This document shows positions 10,212 to 21,310 of a stretch of DNA of 64,000 nt, piece after piece. The position numbers and the translations under genes are program-made. Numbering within the stretch: the first letter of the stretch is position 1; every line of letters starts with the position of its first letter. The DNA comes from Nematostella vectensis (taxonomy: Eukaryota > Cnidaria > Anthozoa > Actiniaria > Edwardsiidae), in the NCBI RefSeq assembly GCF_932526225.1, contig NC_064041.1, positions 16,615,888 to 16,679,887 on the forward strand, in the 5' to 3' direction. The notes below the pieces were generated by a model, which saw nothing but the letters and a program-made list of their open reading frames with translations, was not told the origin of the DNA and made no database searches.

Positions 10212-12218
10212 TTAACAAAAAACACAAAGCAAAGAGTTTGAGGAAGTAAACAAGTATGTGAACTTTAATGTTCTATTTGAAGGGGTGCATTTTGTACAGG
10301 GAAGCATACATAGAATGCTTAACTGGTGGAGAGGGAAGAGGTAAAAGTTTATTGAGCATAATTTCAACAATAGCAGGGGGAAGAGAGGGGCCCTCTCTTC
10401 ATACAATATTGCAGTTGTTACCTATTATTAAATAAGTTTGTAACATGTCTTTGTTTATTAAGCAAGGTCTATTTCTGAGACAAGCAAACTCAAGTAAGGC
10501 TGTTGAAATAACAGGTGAGTGTTAAAAGAAAAACAATTATCTGATTAGAAAACTACTGTAGATTCCTTTGCACCAAAATAAGAACAAACTTCATTTTGTT
10601 TGTTATTTATGAGGAACGAGATGAGCTCTACAAAGCCATAAAGAAATATGTATTGCTCATCTAAATTATACAAGTAAATAATAATATTAAAAAAGAACTA
10701 CTGTAAGTAATTAGAGTGGTTTTCATTAACCCGTGAAACAAAGTGTGATAGTTAAACGGTAATAGTTAGTAAAACACAAAAAAGTACAATAGAATCAGAT
10801 CACCACAAAGTGTAATACGCTAAAGCGTAGTTCACGGGTTAATGAAGGGTTTGACATTTCAACCTTACATCCACATGAAAGTAATGCCTAATATCGAGTG
10901 CCCTACAGTAAGTGTTTTGCAGTCAAGTTGTTTTCTGTTAGTAGGTAAAAAAATATTCTAAATAATAGTAATCATAGCTATGGTCACCACTTACACATAT
11001 AGAACTTGTAATGAAAAGAAAGAAAGAAAAAATATATATATATGCAGTCAAACAACAGAATTGCATGATAACCTTGAATATATTGAATAAAGGACTGCAA
11101 AAAAACATCTTTTGTACTAGTTGCTTGAATTGACCCTTGGCTATTTTTAGCTGAATTCCCCTCCCCCTCTAAAAAAGAAAATAATAATAATAATAGAACA
11201 AAACTAAAAAGAAAACAAACACAACAGAGACCCCCACCAACAATTTTGATTTTTTTTACTTTCCTTTAAAAGGGGAGTGTCATGGTTAAGAGATTTGCAA
11301 TAGCTCTAGAGCCCTGACACAATGAACTTCAGTGAAATTCTAATACTGACTTATGAGCTTTTGGTACATGTGGGAGACTTTAAACAAAACAAAAAAAAAT
11401 GACCACAAACTGTCAATTAACATAGTTTTCAATATAATATTGCATATTATTTAATAAGGTATTCACAGCTTTTAAAAAGGTCAACTGTTTGTTGACACTT
11501 AAAAGCCTACAATAATCACTGACTCCAGACATGCGCAGTACTATGTTGCTGCCCCTTTAAAGTAAAATACAGCTTTACTTAGTCAGCGTAGACAAAATTG
11601 CGGATTTTGTCAATATTCTAATATGAAGATGTCAATATTCTCCCCCCTTACGTCTTTATTTCTATTTATTTTATGCTTTTCACATGATACCAAAACAGCG
11701 TCTTTTTTCTTCGCTAATTTGATGTCATGTACACAATAAAAGAGATGCGCCCGTGCGCATGGCGAGTCCCCAAGGGACCCAAGACGCCCAAATAGACCTC
11801 TATTTTTTGTCATCCACAATCTCGGCGAGCTGTGCGTGGCGTAACCGTATTACAGGCCTGGGATCCTGGTTATTGTCCTCCCCATTAATGCGCGGGTTGG
11901 GATAACCTTGCAAGAGTGTTGTACAGCATATTCGCTCGGAAATATCGGTGCTTGGGGCCTTCGGGTTCTTTACAGCCTTCCGTAAAAGCCTTGTGCTGCC
12001 ATATCGATTGGGTAATCCGTATGTATGGTTTCCGTTTTGTTCTTCAGACCGGGTTCGATCCCAGGCCAATGGGCTTTTTTTTTAGTTCGTTTTTTTTTTC
12101 CTTTGTGCTGGACCCCCTTAATCCTGATTGGTTTTGCGCAAAAATAATAAAAAAGTGAGTTTGCAAAATAAGCTTGCTAGATTTATTGATTATATGTATT
12201 TTATTTGTTCGTGGGAAG
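10212..12218. repeat. Monomer 5, type A
   Basis: MITE 10730-10838. B box 12052-12062 intact. It resembles monomer 3 rather than its neighbours 4 and 6, giving a weak two-monomer alternation between 6.2 and 14.2 kb. Confidence 0.95.
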
Positions 12219-14224
12219 TTAACAAAAAACACAAAGCAAAGAGTTTGAGGAAGTAAACAAGTATGTGAACTTTAATGTTCTATTTGAAGGGGTGCATTTT
12301 GTACAGGGAAGCATACATAGAATGCTTAACTGGTGGAGAGGGAAGAGGTAAAAGTTTATTGAGCATAATTTCAACAATAGCAGGGGGAAGAGAGGGGCCC
12401 TCTCTTCATACAATATTGCAGTTGTTACCTATTATTAAATAAGTTTGTAACATGTCTTTGTTTATTAAGCAAGGTCTATTTCTGAGACAAGCAAACTCAA
12501 GTAAGGCTGTTGAAATAACAGGTGAGTGTTAAAAGAAAAACAATTATCTGATTAGAAAACTACTGTAGATTCCTTTGCACCAAAATAAGAACAAACTTCA
12601 TTTTGTTTGTTATTTATGAGGAACGAGATGAGCTCTACAAAGCCATAAAGAAATATGTATTGCTCATCTAAATTATACAAGTAAATAATAATATTAAAAA
12701 CGAACTACTGTAAGTAATTAGAGTGGTTTTCATTAACCCGTGAAACAAAGTGTGATAGTTAAACGGTAATAGTTAGTAAAACACAAAAAAGTACAATAGA
12801 ATCAGATCACCACAAAGTGTAATACGCTAAAGCGTAGTTCACGGGTTAATGAAGGGTTTGACATTTCAACCTTACATCCACATGAAAGTAATGCCTAATA
12901 TCGAGTGCCCTACAGTAAGTGTTTTGCAGTCAAGTTGTTTTCTGTTAGTAGGTAAAAAAATATTCTAAATAATAGTAATCATAGCTATGGTCACCACTTA
13001 CACATATAGAACTTGTAATGAAAAGAAAGAAAGAAAAAATATATATATATGCAGTCAAACAACAGAATTGCATGATAACCTTGAATATATTGAATAAAGG
13101 ACTGCAAAAAAACATCTTTTGTACTAGTTGCTTGAATTGACCCTTGGCTATTTTTAGCTGAATTCCCCTCCCCCTCTAAAAAAGAAAATAATAATAATAA
13201 TAGAACAAAACTAAAAAGAAAACAAACACAACAGAGACCCCCACCAACATTTTTGATTTTTTTTACTTTCCTTTAAAAGGGGAGTGTCATGGTTAAGAGA
13301 TTTGCAATAGCTCTAGAGCCCTGACACAATGAACTTCAGTGAAATTCTAATACTGACTTATGAGCTTTTGGTACATGTGGGAGACTTTAAACAAAACAAA
13401 AAAAATGACCACAAACTGTCAATTAACATAGTTTTCAATATAATATTGCATATTATTTAATAAGGTATTCACAGCTTTTAAAAAGGTCAACTGTTTGTTG
13501 ACACTTAAAAGCCTACAATAATCACTGACTCCAGACATGCGCAGTACTATGTTGCTGCCCCTTTAAAGTAAAATACAGCTTCACTTAGTCAGCGTAGACA
13601 AAATTGCGGATTTTGTCAATATTCTAATATGAAGATGTCAATATTCTCCCCCCTTACGTCTTTATTTCTATTTATTTTATGCTTTTCACATGATACCAAA
13701 ACAGCGTCTTTTTTCTTCGCTAATTTGATGTCATGTACACAATAAAAGAGATGCGCCCGTGCGCATGGCGAGTCCCCAAGGGACCCAAGACGCCCAAATA
13801 GACCTCTATTTTTTGTCATCCACAATCTCGGCGAGCTGTGCGTGGCGTAACCGTATTACAGGCCTGGGATCCTGGTTATTGTCCTCCCCATTAATGCGCG
13901 GGTTGGGATAACCTTGCAAGAGTGTTGTACAGCATATTCGCTCGGAAATATCGGTGCTTGGGGCCTTCGGGTTCTTTACAGCCTTCCGTAAAAGCCTTGT
14001 GCTGCCATATCGATTGGGTAATCCGTATGTATGGTTTCCGTTTTGTTCTTCAGACCGGGTTCGATCCCAGGCCAATGGGCTTTTTTTTTAGTTCGTTTTT
14101 TTTTTCCTTTGTGCTGGACCCCCTTAATCCTGATTGGTTTTGCGCAAAAATAATAAAAAAGTGAGTTTGCAAAATAAGCTTGCTAGATTTATTGATTATA
14201 TTTATTTTATTTGTTCGTGGGAAG
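12219..14224. repeat. Monomer 6, type A
   Basis: MITE 12737-12845. B box 14058-14068 intact. Shares CAGCTTCACTT and CCAACATTTTTG with monomer 4. One private AAAAACGAAC replaces AAAAAAGAAC near 12699. Confidence 0.95.
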
Positions 14225-16160
14225 TTAACAAAAAACACAAAGCAAAGAGTTTGAGGAAGTAAACAAGTATGTGAACTTTAATGTTCTATTTGAAGGGGTG
14301 CATTTTGTACAGGGAAGCATACATAGAATGCTTAACTGGTGGAGAGGGAAGAGGTAAAAGTTTATTGAGCATAATTTCAACAATAGCAGGGGGAAGAGAG
14401 GGGCCCTCTCTTCATACAATATTGCAGTTGTTACCTATTATTAAATAAGTTTGTAACATGTCTTTGTTTATTAAGCAAGGTCTATTTCTGAGACAAGCAA
14501 ACTCAAGTAAGGCTGTTGAAATAACAGGTGAGTGTTAAAAGAAAAACAATTATCTGATTAGAAAACTACTGTAGATTCCTTTGCACCAAAATAAGAACAA
14601 ACTTCATTTTGTTTGTTATTTATGAGGAACGAGATGAGCTCTACAAAGCCATAAAGAAATATGTATTGCTCATCTAAATTATACAAGTAAATAATAATAT
14701 TAAAAAAGAACTACTGTAAGTAATTAGAGTGGTTTTCATTAACCCGTGAAACAAAGTGTGATAGTTAAACGGTAATAGTTAGTAAAACACAAAAAAGTAC
14801 AATAGAATCAGATCACCACAAAGTGTAATACGCTAAAGCGTAGTTCACGGGTTAATGAAGGTTTTGACATTTCAACCTTACATCCACATGAAAGTAATGC
14901 CTAATATCGAGTGCCCTACAGTAAGTGTTTTGCAGTCAAGTTGTTTTCTGTTAGTAGGTAAAAAAATATTCTAAACAATAGTAATCATAGCTATGGTCAC
15001 CACTTACACATATAGAACTTGTAATGAAAAGAAAGACTGCAAAAAAACATCTTTTGTACTAGTTGCTTGAATTGACCCTTAGCTATTTTTAGCTGAATTC
15101 CCCTCCCCCTCTAAAAAAGAAAATAATAATAATAATAGAACAAAACTAAAAAGAAAACAAAAACAACAGAGACCCCCACCTACAATTTTGATTTTTTTTA
15201 CTTTCCTTTAAAAGGGGAGTGTCATGGTTAAGAGATTTGCAATAGCTCTAGAGCCCTGACACAATGAACTTCAGTGAAATTCTAATACTGACTTATGAGC
15301 TTTTGGTACATGTGGGAGACTTTAAACATAACAAAAAAAATGACCACAAACTGTCAATTAACATAGTTTTCAATATAATATTGCATATTATTTAATAAGG
15401 TATTCACAGCTTTTAAAAAGGTCAACTGTTTGTTGACACTTAAAAACCTACAATAATCACTGACTCCAGACATGCGCAGTACTATGTTGCTGCCCCTTTA
15501 AAGTAAAATACAGCTTTACTTAGTCAGCGTAGACAAAATTGCGGATTTTGTCAATATTGTAATATGAAGATGTCAATATTCTCCCCCCTTACGTCTTTAT
15601 TTCTATTTATTTTATGCTTTTCACATGATACCAAAACAGCGTCTTTTTTCTTCGCTAATTTGATGTCATGTACACAATAAAAGAGATGCGCCCGTGCGCA
15701 TGGCGAGTCCCCAAGGGACCCAAGACGCCCAAATAGACCTCTATTTTTTGTCATCCACAATCTCGGCGAGCTGTGCGTGGCGTAACCGTATTACAGGCCT
15801 GGGATCCTGGTTATTGTCCTCCCCATTAATGCGCGGGTTGGGATAACCTTGCAAGAGTGTTGTACAGCATATTCGCTCGGAAATATCGGTGCTTGGGGCC
15901 TTCGGGTTCTTTACAGCCTTCCGTAAAAGCCTTGTGCTGCCATACCGATTGAGTAATCCGTATGTATGGTTTCCGTTTTGTTCTTCAGACCGGGTTCGAT
16001 CCCAGGCCAATGGGCTTTTTTTTTAGTTCGTTTTTTTTTCTTTGTGCTGGAACCCCGTTAATCCTGATAGGTTTTGCGCAAAAATAATAAAAAAAAGTGA
16101 GTTTGCAAAATAAGCTTGCTAGATTTATTGATTATATGTATTTTATTTGTTCGTGGGAAG
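14225..16160. repeat. Monomer 7, type A with ~70-bp internal deletion
   Basis: Only 1,936 bp. The AT tract and the ~50 bp after it are missing: the sequence runs GAAAAGAAAGACTGCAAAA at about 15028-15045, joined at a short AAG/ACTGC microhomology. MITE 14743-14851. B box 16003-16013 intact. Monomer 8 has the same deletion. Confidence 0.95.
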
Positions 16161-17343
16161 TTAACAAAAAACACAAAGCAAAGAGTTTGAGGAAGTAAAC
16201 AAGTATGTGAACTTTAATGTTCTATTTGAAGGGGTGCATTTTGTACAGGGAAGCATACATAGAATGCTTAACTGGTGGAGAGGGAAGAGGTAAAAGTTTA
16301 TTGAGCATAATTTCAACAATAGCAGGGGGAAGAGAGGGGCCCTCTCTTCATACAATATTGCAGTTGTTACCTATTATTAAATAAGTTTGTAACATGTCTT
16401 TGTTTATTAAGCAAGGTCTATTTCTGAGACAAGCAAACTCAAGTAAGGCTGTTGAAATAACAAGTGAGTGTTAAAAGAAAAACAATTATCTGATTAGAAA
16501 ACTACTGTAGATTCCTTTGCACCAAAATAAGAACAAACTTCATTTTGTTTGTTATTTATGAGGAACGAGATGAGCTCTACAAAGCCATAAAGAAATATGT
16601 ATTGCTCATCTAAATTATACAAGTAAATAATAATATTAAAAAAGAACTACTGTAAGTAATTAGAGTGGTTTTTATTAACCCGTGAAACAAAGTGTGATAG
16701 TTAAACGGTAATAGTTAGTAAAACACAAAAAAGTACAATAGAATCAGATCACCACAAAGTGTAATACGCTAAAGCGTAGTTCACGGGTTAATGAAGGTTT
16801 TGACATTTCAACCTTACATCCACATGAAAGTAATGCCTAATATCGAGTGCCCTACAGTAAGTGTTTTGCAGTCAAGTTGTTTTCTGTTAGTAGGTAAAAA
16901 AATATTCTAAATAATAGTAATCATAGCTATGGTCACCACTTACACATATAGAACTTGTAATGAAAAGAAAGACTGCAAAAAAACATCTTTTGTACTAGTT
17001 GCTTGAATTGACCCTTGGCTATTTTTAGCTGAATTCCCCTCCCCCTCTAAAAAAGAAAATAATAATAATAATAGAACAAAACTAAAAAGAAAACAAAAAC
17101 AACAGAGACCCCCACCAACAATTTTGATTTTTTTTACTTTCCTTTAAAAGGGGAGTGTCATGGTTAAGAGATTTGCAATAGCTCTAGAGCCCTGACACAA
17201 TGAACTTCAGTGAAATTCTAATACTGACTTATGAGCTTTTGGTACATGTGGGAGACTTTAAACAAAACAAAAAAAAATGACCACAAACTGTCAATTAACA
17301 TAGTTTTCAATATAATATTGCATATTATTTAATAAGGTATTCA
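16161..17343. repeat. Monomer 8, left part, with deletion, interrupted by LINE
   Basis: Carries the same AT-tract deletion as monomer 7 (junction about 16965). MITE 16679-16787 with TTTATTAACC in the left outer arm. The monomer breaks at 17343 within AATAAGGTATTCA and resumes at 21305. Confidence 0.95.
17338..17343. repeat. LINE target-site duplication, left copy (TATTCA)
   Basis: TATTCA occurs once at this position in uninterrupted monomers (GGTATTCACAGC) and flanks the insertion on both sides here. Confidence 0.85.
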
Positions 17344-17853
17344 GGTATGTACAGGGTGACTAATCCTAACGGCGCTGGTCACCTAAATCCAGTATAACTA
17401 CCTACTCGTGGTGCACCTGTTTTAGACAAAATGTTATACTTGGGACCGAGTAAGGGACGGTATATTCCCTTCTGGGTAGGTGGAGCTCGTTAGCCTTGGT
17501 TGGCAGTCCACCTAGGGGAAGGAAAACCCTGATTCCAAACCTCCGCTGCCTTGCGGCTATACCCGTTCTGGGAAAGGCTAAGGGAGCAAACCCCTACAGA
17601 AAACCCGGAGTGGAGCCCCGTTAGGCAGCCTGTCTCCTCAGTCGCTGGCAACTCCTGCAGTCGACCTGGTACCAAACGTATTGGCTATGTCTTTCCTTTG
17701 GACCCTATCAGCAAGACCGAGAGGGGGATTCTGGGAGTTGGGCAAACCAGTCTCTCCATATTTTATGCCCAGGCTAGCGCTTGGAGAAGGTAACTTCAGC
17801 ATGTTGTAAAGCATGAATCAAACCGGGGAGTGTGCAGTTACCGGTTAAAAGTT
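17344..17853 (+). other. LINE 5' leader (probable 5' UTR/internal promoter region)
   Basis: About 510 bp before the first ATG of the main ORF. Near its start GGTGAC (17355-17360) pairs with GTCACC (17378-17383) across a 17-nt loop. A frame open from a TTG at 17551 to TAA at 17791-17793 is in phase with the main ORF but has no ATG start and no recognised domain, so I treat it as leader. A LINE internal promoter would be expected here; no specific motif is visible. Confidence 0.6.
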
Positions 17854-20800
17854 ATGGCTAAATTGGCGTATGGCCAGACGCCTGGGGCCACTCTCGACAG
17901 TGGGAGGGGCTGTTTAGTCCCATTGGATAGCTACCGCCCGCTTAAACTGGGCAGCCCCCAGTCAATAAGGTGCTTCCCGCCACAGTCTGCCTGTTTTGCT
18001 GGGGTGAGCAGAACTGAAGTCTGGAAACAGACCGACAAGTGGACTAGGACTACTTCACCTAAGAAGAAAGGATCAAACACAAAATGGCCAGCTCTCATTT
18101 TTGAGAGTTGGAATGTACGAACCATGCTGACCGGACTGACCACGGACATACGTAACATCAATGGCCTTTGCAAGACCGCCATAATCAACCAAGAACTTGA
18201 CAGATTGAATGTCGATATTGCAGCGCTACAGGAAACCCGCCTTGCTGGTTCTGGAAGCCTGAAAGAGAGACATTACACCTTCGTCTGGCACGGCAAAAAC
18301 GAGAACGAGCCCAGGGAGCATGGAGTTGGTTTTGCTATAAGAAACAATCTTCTTCAGTTAATAGAGCCTGGTCCACCCATATCTGAGCGCCTCATGCTCA
18401 TGAAACTCAAAACTGATGATGGCACCACCAACCTGCTCGCTGTCTACGCCCCGACTCTGACTTCCTCCTCGGACGCTAAAGATGCATTCTACAGTGAGCT
18501 CGATGTAATTATCAAACAGTTACCTAAGAACGAAGCTCTGTTCCTCCTCGGTGATTTTAACGCAAGAGTAGGAAACGATCAGGAGTCCTGGCCAATCTGC
18601 CTCGGTCACTTTGGCGTTGATAGATGCAATGAAAACGGGCAACGCCTGTTGGAACTTTGTTCTCTCCACCATCTTTGCATCACAAATACCTTCTTTAATG
18701 TAAAGCTACGACACAGGCTGTCATGGATGCACCCTAGATCTAAGCACTGGCATCAGCTGGACCTAATTATCACTAGACGGAGTCAACTAAATAACGTTCG
18801 TATTACAAGATCTTACCATAGTGCTGACTGTGACACCGACCATGCTCTAGTTTGCTCTAAGATCCAGTCACGCCCTAAAAAACTGCACCGTGCTCGTAAT
18901 GCTGCCAAAGCTCGTATCAATGCGGCTGCCACTACAATCCCACAGAAGGTTCTTACCTTCCAAGAACTCCTTGAATCCAAGTTAGAGAACTATCAAGAGC
19001 TTAGGACTGAAGACCACTGGAGACATGTCAAGGATGTGACCTATGAGGCAGCGATGCTTGCCTTCGGTAAATCGGACCGCAGGAGCGAGGATTGGTTCGG
19101 CGCCAATATAGCACACTTGCAACCCCTGATCGAAGCGAAGCGACTTGCCTTACAGAACTTCAAGCTTAATCCAACCTCACAATCTCTCGAAGCTCTACGT
19201 GAAGCTAGAAGGCATGCAAAAGAAGAGTGTAAAAAATGCGCCAACAATTACTGGTCGAATCTTTGTGCTATGATTCAGTCTGCTGCTGACACTGGCAACG
19301 TCAAGGGCATGTTTGATGGTATAAAGAGGGCAATTGGACCAACACAAATAAAGCTTGCTCCGTTAAAGTCGTCATCTGGAGAGATCATCACGGAAAAGTC
19401 CAAATTGTTGGAGTGCTGGGTCGAACACTACAGCGATCTCTACGGCACTGCAAGTTTCATTTCTCCCTCTGCAATCAACCATATTGAAAGACTTCCAACT
19501 CTGTCCGAGCTGGATGCAATGCCCACCAAAGTCGAACTCCGTGAAGCCATCAAAGTAATATCTTCTGGCAAGGCCCCTGGGCAAGATGGCATCCCAGCAG
19601 AGATCTTCAAATGTGGCGGAGACAAGCTCCTCGATTCTCTCTTCAAACTCCTTTGCAAGTGCTGGGAGCTGGGATCCGTCCCTCAGGATTTCAGAGATTG
19701 CTCCATTACCAACCTCTACAAGAACAAGGGGGACAGAAGTGATCGGAATAACTACCGCGGCATCTCACTTTTGTGTATTGCTGGTAAGCTATTCGCTCGA
19801 GTGGCTTTGAACCGTTTGCAGAAACTTGCTGAAAGGGTGTACCCTGAATCGCAATGTGGCTTCCGCTCGAATCGCTCAACAGTTGACATGATATTCTCCC
19901 TGAGGCAGCTTCAGGAAAAATGCCGCGAACAGCAAAGACCCCTCTTTGTCGCCTTTATCGATCTAACCAAGGCTTTTGACTCAGTCAGCAGAGACGGTCT
20001 GTTTCACATCCTACCTTTAGTCGGCTGTCCTCCGAAGCTCCTTAACTTTATAAAGTCATTCCACGATGGGACCCGTGGCACTGTTAAGTGTGAGAGCAAC
20101 TCGTCCGAGGCATTCGACATAAACATCGGCGTTAAACAAGGATGTGTATTGGCACCAACCCTCTTCAACATCTTCTTCTCCGTCCTTCTGAGACATGCAT
20201 TTGGCTCTGCTGATGAAGGCATCCTTCTACGTACTCGCTCAGACGGGAAACTATTCAATCCAGCGAGACTACGTGCTAAGACCAAAGTCCGCAAGTGCAC
20301 GATACGCGATCTTCTCTTCGCTGACGATGCTGCTTTGGTTGCACACAGTGAGAGTGAGCTACAGTCCCTTTTGGACCGTTTCTCGAACGCTTGCGCGGAC
20401 TTCAGTCTTGCAATCAGCCTTAAGAAGACGAAAGTGATGCACCTAGGCTCTGAAATTGCGCCTACTTTTACCATCAACGACTTCACCCTAGATGTTGTTC
20501 CTCAGTTTACCTACCTTGGCTCCACCACCTCCGCCAACGGATGCCTCGATGTCGAACTCGGCAAAAGAATCGGTAAAGCAGTGACAACAATGACAAAGCT
20601 TTCCTCTCGAGTGTGGGAAAACAAGAAACTTACCATTTCGACGAAGATCACCGTATATCGCGCCTGCATTTTGAGTACTCTCCTATACGGAAGCAAATCT
20701 TGGACCACCTACGCGCGGCAGGAGAAGCGATTAAATACCTTCCATATGCGATGTCTTCGCCGCATCCTCGGTATCCATTGGTCGGATAAAGTTACGAATA

Positions 20801-21270
20801 ACGAGGTCCTCGAAAGATCAGGTTTACCGACGCTTTTTACCCTACTTCGTCAACGCAGGTTGAGGTGGCTAGGCCACGTTTGTCGAATGGAAAATGGCCG
20901 TATTCCCAAAGATCTTCTTTACGGCGAACTTGCACACGGATCAAGACCTGTAGGACGCCCGAAGCTCCGCTTCAAGGACTCATGCAAGCGTGATATGCTC
21001 GCAATCGGCCTCGACGTGGACAACTGGGAGAAGCTTGCCGAGGATCGCAGCAGATGGAGGTCTGAATGTGCTGCCGCACTCAACTCAGGGGAGTTAGAGC
21101 TGAAAAGAGAGGCCGAAGAGAGAAGGCAGAGGAGAAAGGCATCCAAAATTCGAACTGGATCAAACCCATCTCAGACGTCTGTCCTCGTTTGTCGTTCATG
21201 TGGTCGCACATGTGCTTCGCGCATTGGGCTTTTTAGTCATGGAAAGAAATGCCAACGTTCATCGCGCTGA
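17854..21270 (+). CDS. LINE polyprotein: AP-type endonuclease + reverse transcriptase + C2HC finger
   Basis: Encodes the retrotransposition enzyme: the endonuclease nicks target DNA and the reverse transcriptase copies the LINE RNA onto the nick. I chose the ATG at 17854 (1,138 aa). The frame stays open back to a TAA at 17791, and a GTG at 17830 is an unlikely eukaryotic start. Endonuclease/exonuclease/phosphatase domain, about residues 84-332: WN 86-87, E127 in LQETR, GDFN with D234 and N236, QLD with D303, and terminal DH 329-330. Reverse transcriptase from about 566: GKAPGQDG at 572, NNYRG at 632, FID with D703, KAFDS with D709, GVKQGC at 759, and the catalytic FADD at 822-825. A conserved LRWLGH stretch lies near 1005. 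A basic charged segment precedes a C-terminal C2HC finger (C1113, C1116, H1129, C1133). No stop or frameshift is seen and all catalytic residues are present, so the protein may be active. No separate ORF1 (gag-like) is seen. Confidence 0.93.
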   Translation: MAKLAYGQTPGATLDSGRGCLVPLDSYRPLKLGSPQSIRCFPPQSACFAGVSRTEVWKQTDKWTRTTSPKKKGSNTKWPALIFESWNVRTMLTGLTTDIRNINGLCKTAIINQELDRLNVDIAALQETRLAGSGSLKERHYTFVWHGKNENEPREHGVGFAIRNNLLQLIEPGPPISERLMLMKLKTDDGTTNLLAVYAPTLTSSSDAKDAFYSELDVIIKQLPKNEALFLLGDFNARVGNDQESWPICLGHFGVDRCNENGQRLLELCSLHHLCITNTFFNVKLRHRLSWMHPRSKHWHQLDLIITRRSQLNNVRITRSYHSADCDTDHALVCSKIQSRPKKLHRARNAAKARINAAATTIPQKVLTFQELLESKLENYQELRTEDHWRHVKDVTYEAAMLAFGKSDRRSEDWFGANIAHLQPLIEAKRLALQNFKLNPTSQSLEALREARRHAKEECKKCANNYWSNLCAMIQSAADTGNVKGMFDGIKRAIGPTQIKLAPLKSSSGEIITEKSKLLECWVEHYSDLYGTASFISPSAINHIERLPTLSELDAMPTKVELREAIKVISSGKAPGQDGIPAEIFKCGGDKLLDSLFKLLCKCWELGSVPQDFRDCSITNLYKNKGDRSDRNNYRGISLLCIAGKLFARVALNRLQKLAERVYPESQCGFRSNRSTVDMIFSLRQLQEKCREQQRPLFVAFIDLTKAFDSVSRDGLFHILPLVGCPPKLLNFIKSFHDGTRGTVKCESNSSEAFDINIGVKQGCVLAPTLFNIFFSVLLRHAFGSADEGILLRTRSDGKLFNPARLRAKTKVRKCTIRDLLFADDAALVAHSESELQSLLDRFSNACADFSLAISLKKTKVMHLGSEIAPTFTINDFTLDVVPQFTYLGSTTSANGCLDVELGKRIGKAVTTMTKLSSRVWENKKLTISTKITVYRACILSTLLYGSKSWTTYARQEKRLNTFHMRCLRRILGIHWSDKVTNNEVLERSGLPTLFTLLRQRRLRWLGHVCRMENGRIPKDLLYGELAHGSRPVGRPKLRFKDSCKRDMLAIGLDVDNWEKLAEDRSRWRSECAAALNSGELELKREAEERRQRRKASKIRTGSNPSQTSVLVCRSCGRTCASRIGLFSHGKKCQRSSR

Positions 21271-21304
21271 TGTCATGGACACTGACTGTCCGAAGACTGC
21301 CTAC
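21271..21304 (+). other. LINE 3' UTR with terminal stem-loop
   Basis: Only 34 bp between the TGA and the target-site duplication. It contains a perfect hairpin, GGACA (21277-21281) and TGTCC (21287-21291) with a 5-nt loop, and ends GACTGCCTAC without poly(A) or a short tandem tail. Short structured 3' ends are recognised by the reverse transcriptase in some LINE groups; that role here is inferred. Confidence 0.6.
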
Positions 21305-21310
21305 TATTCA
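21305..21310. repeat. LINE target-site duplication, right copy (TATTCA)
   Basis: Perfect match to 17338-17343, directly after the LINE 3' end. Confidence 0.85.

Larger units (their letters stand above)
17344..21304 (+). mobile_element. Full-length-looking non-LTR retrotransposon (LINE), 3,961 bp
   Basis: Inserted into monomer 8. Removing it and one TATTCA leaves a monomer of 1,935 bp, matching the deleted-type neighbour. It has a ~510-bp 5' leader, one long ORF with AP-type endonuclease and reverse transcriptase, a 34-bp 3' UTR and no poly(A) or LTRs. Its base composition is much less AT-rich than the array. The intact ORF and single occurrence point to a recent insertion. The APE-type architecture is clear; I cannot assign the clade (RTE, CR1/L2-like or other) without a phylogeny. 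Confidence 0.93.

Noticed and set aside
17551-17793. 80-codon frame upstream of and in phase with the LINE ORF
   Set aside because: Starts at TTG, ends at TAA before the main ORF, has no known domain; treated as 5' leader.
20004-20486. 160-codon minus-strand ORF
   Set aside because: Lies antisense to the reverse transcriptase domain; a shadow of the LINE ORF.
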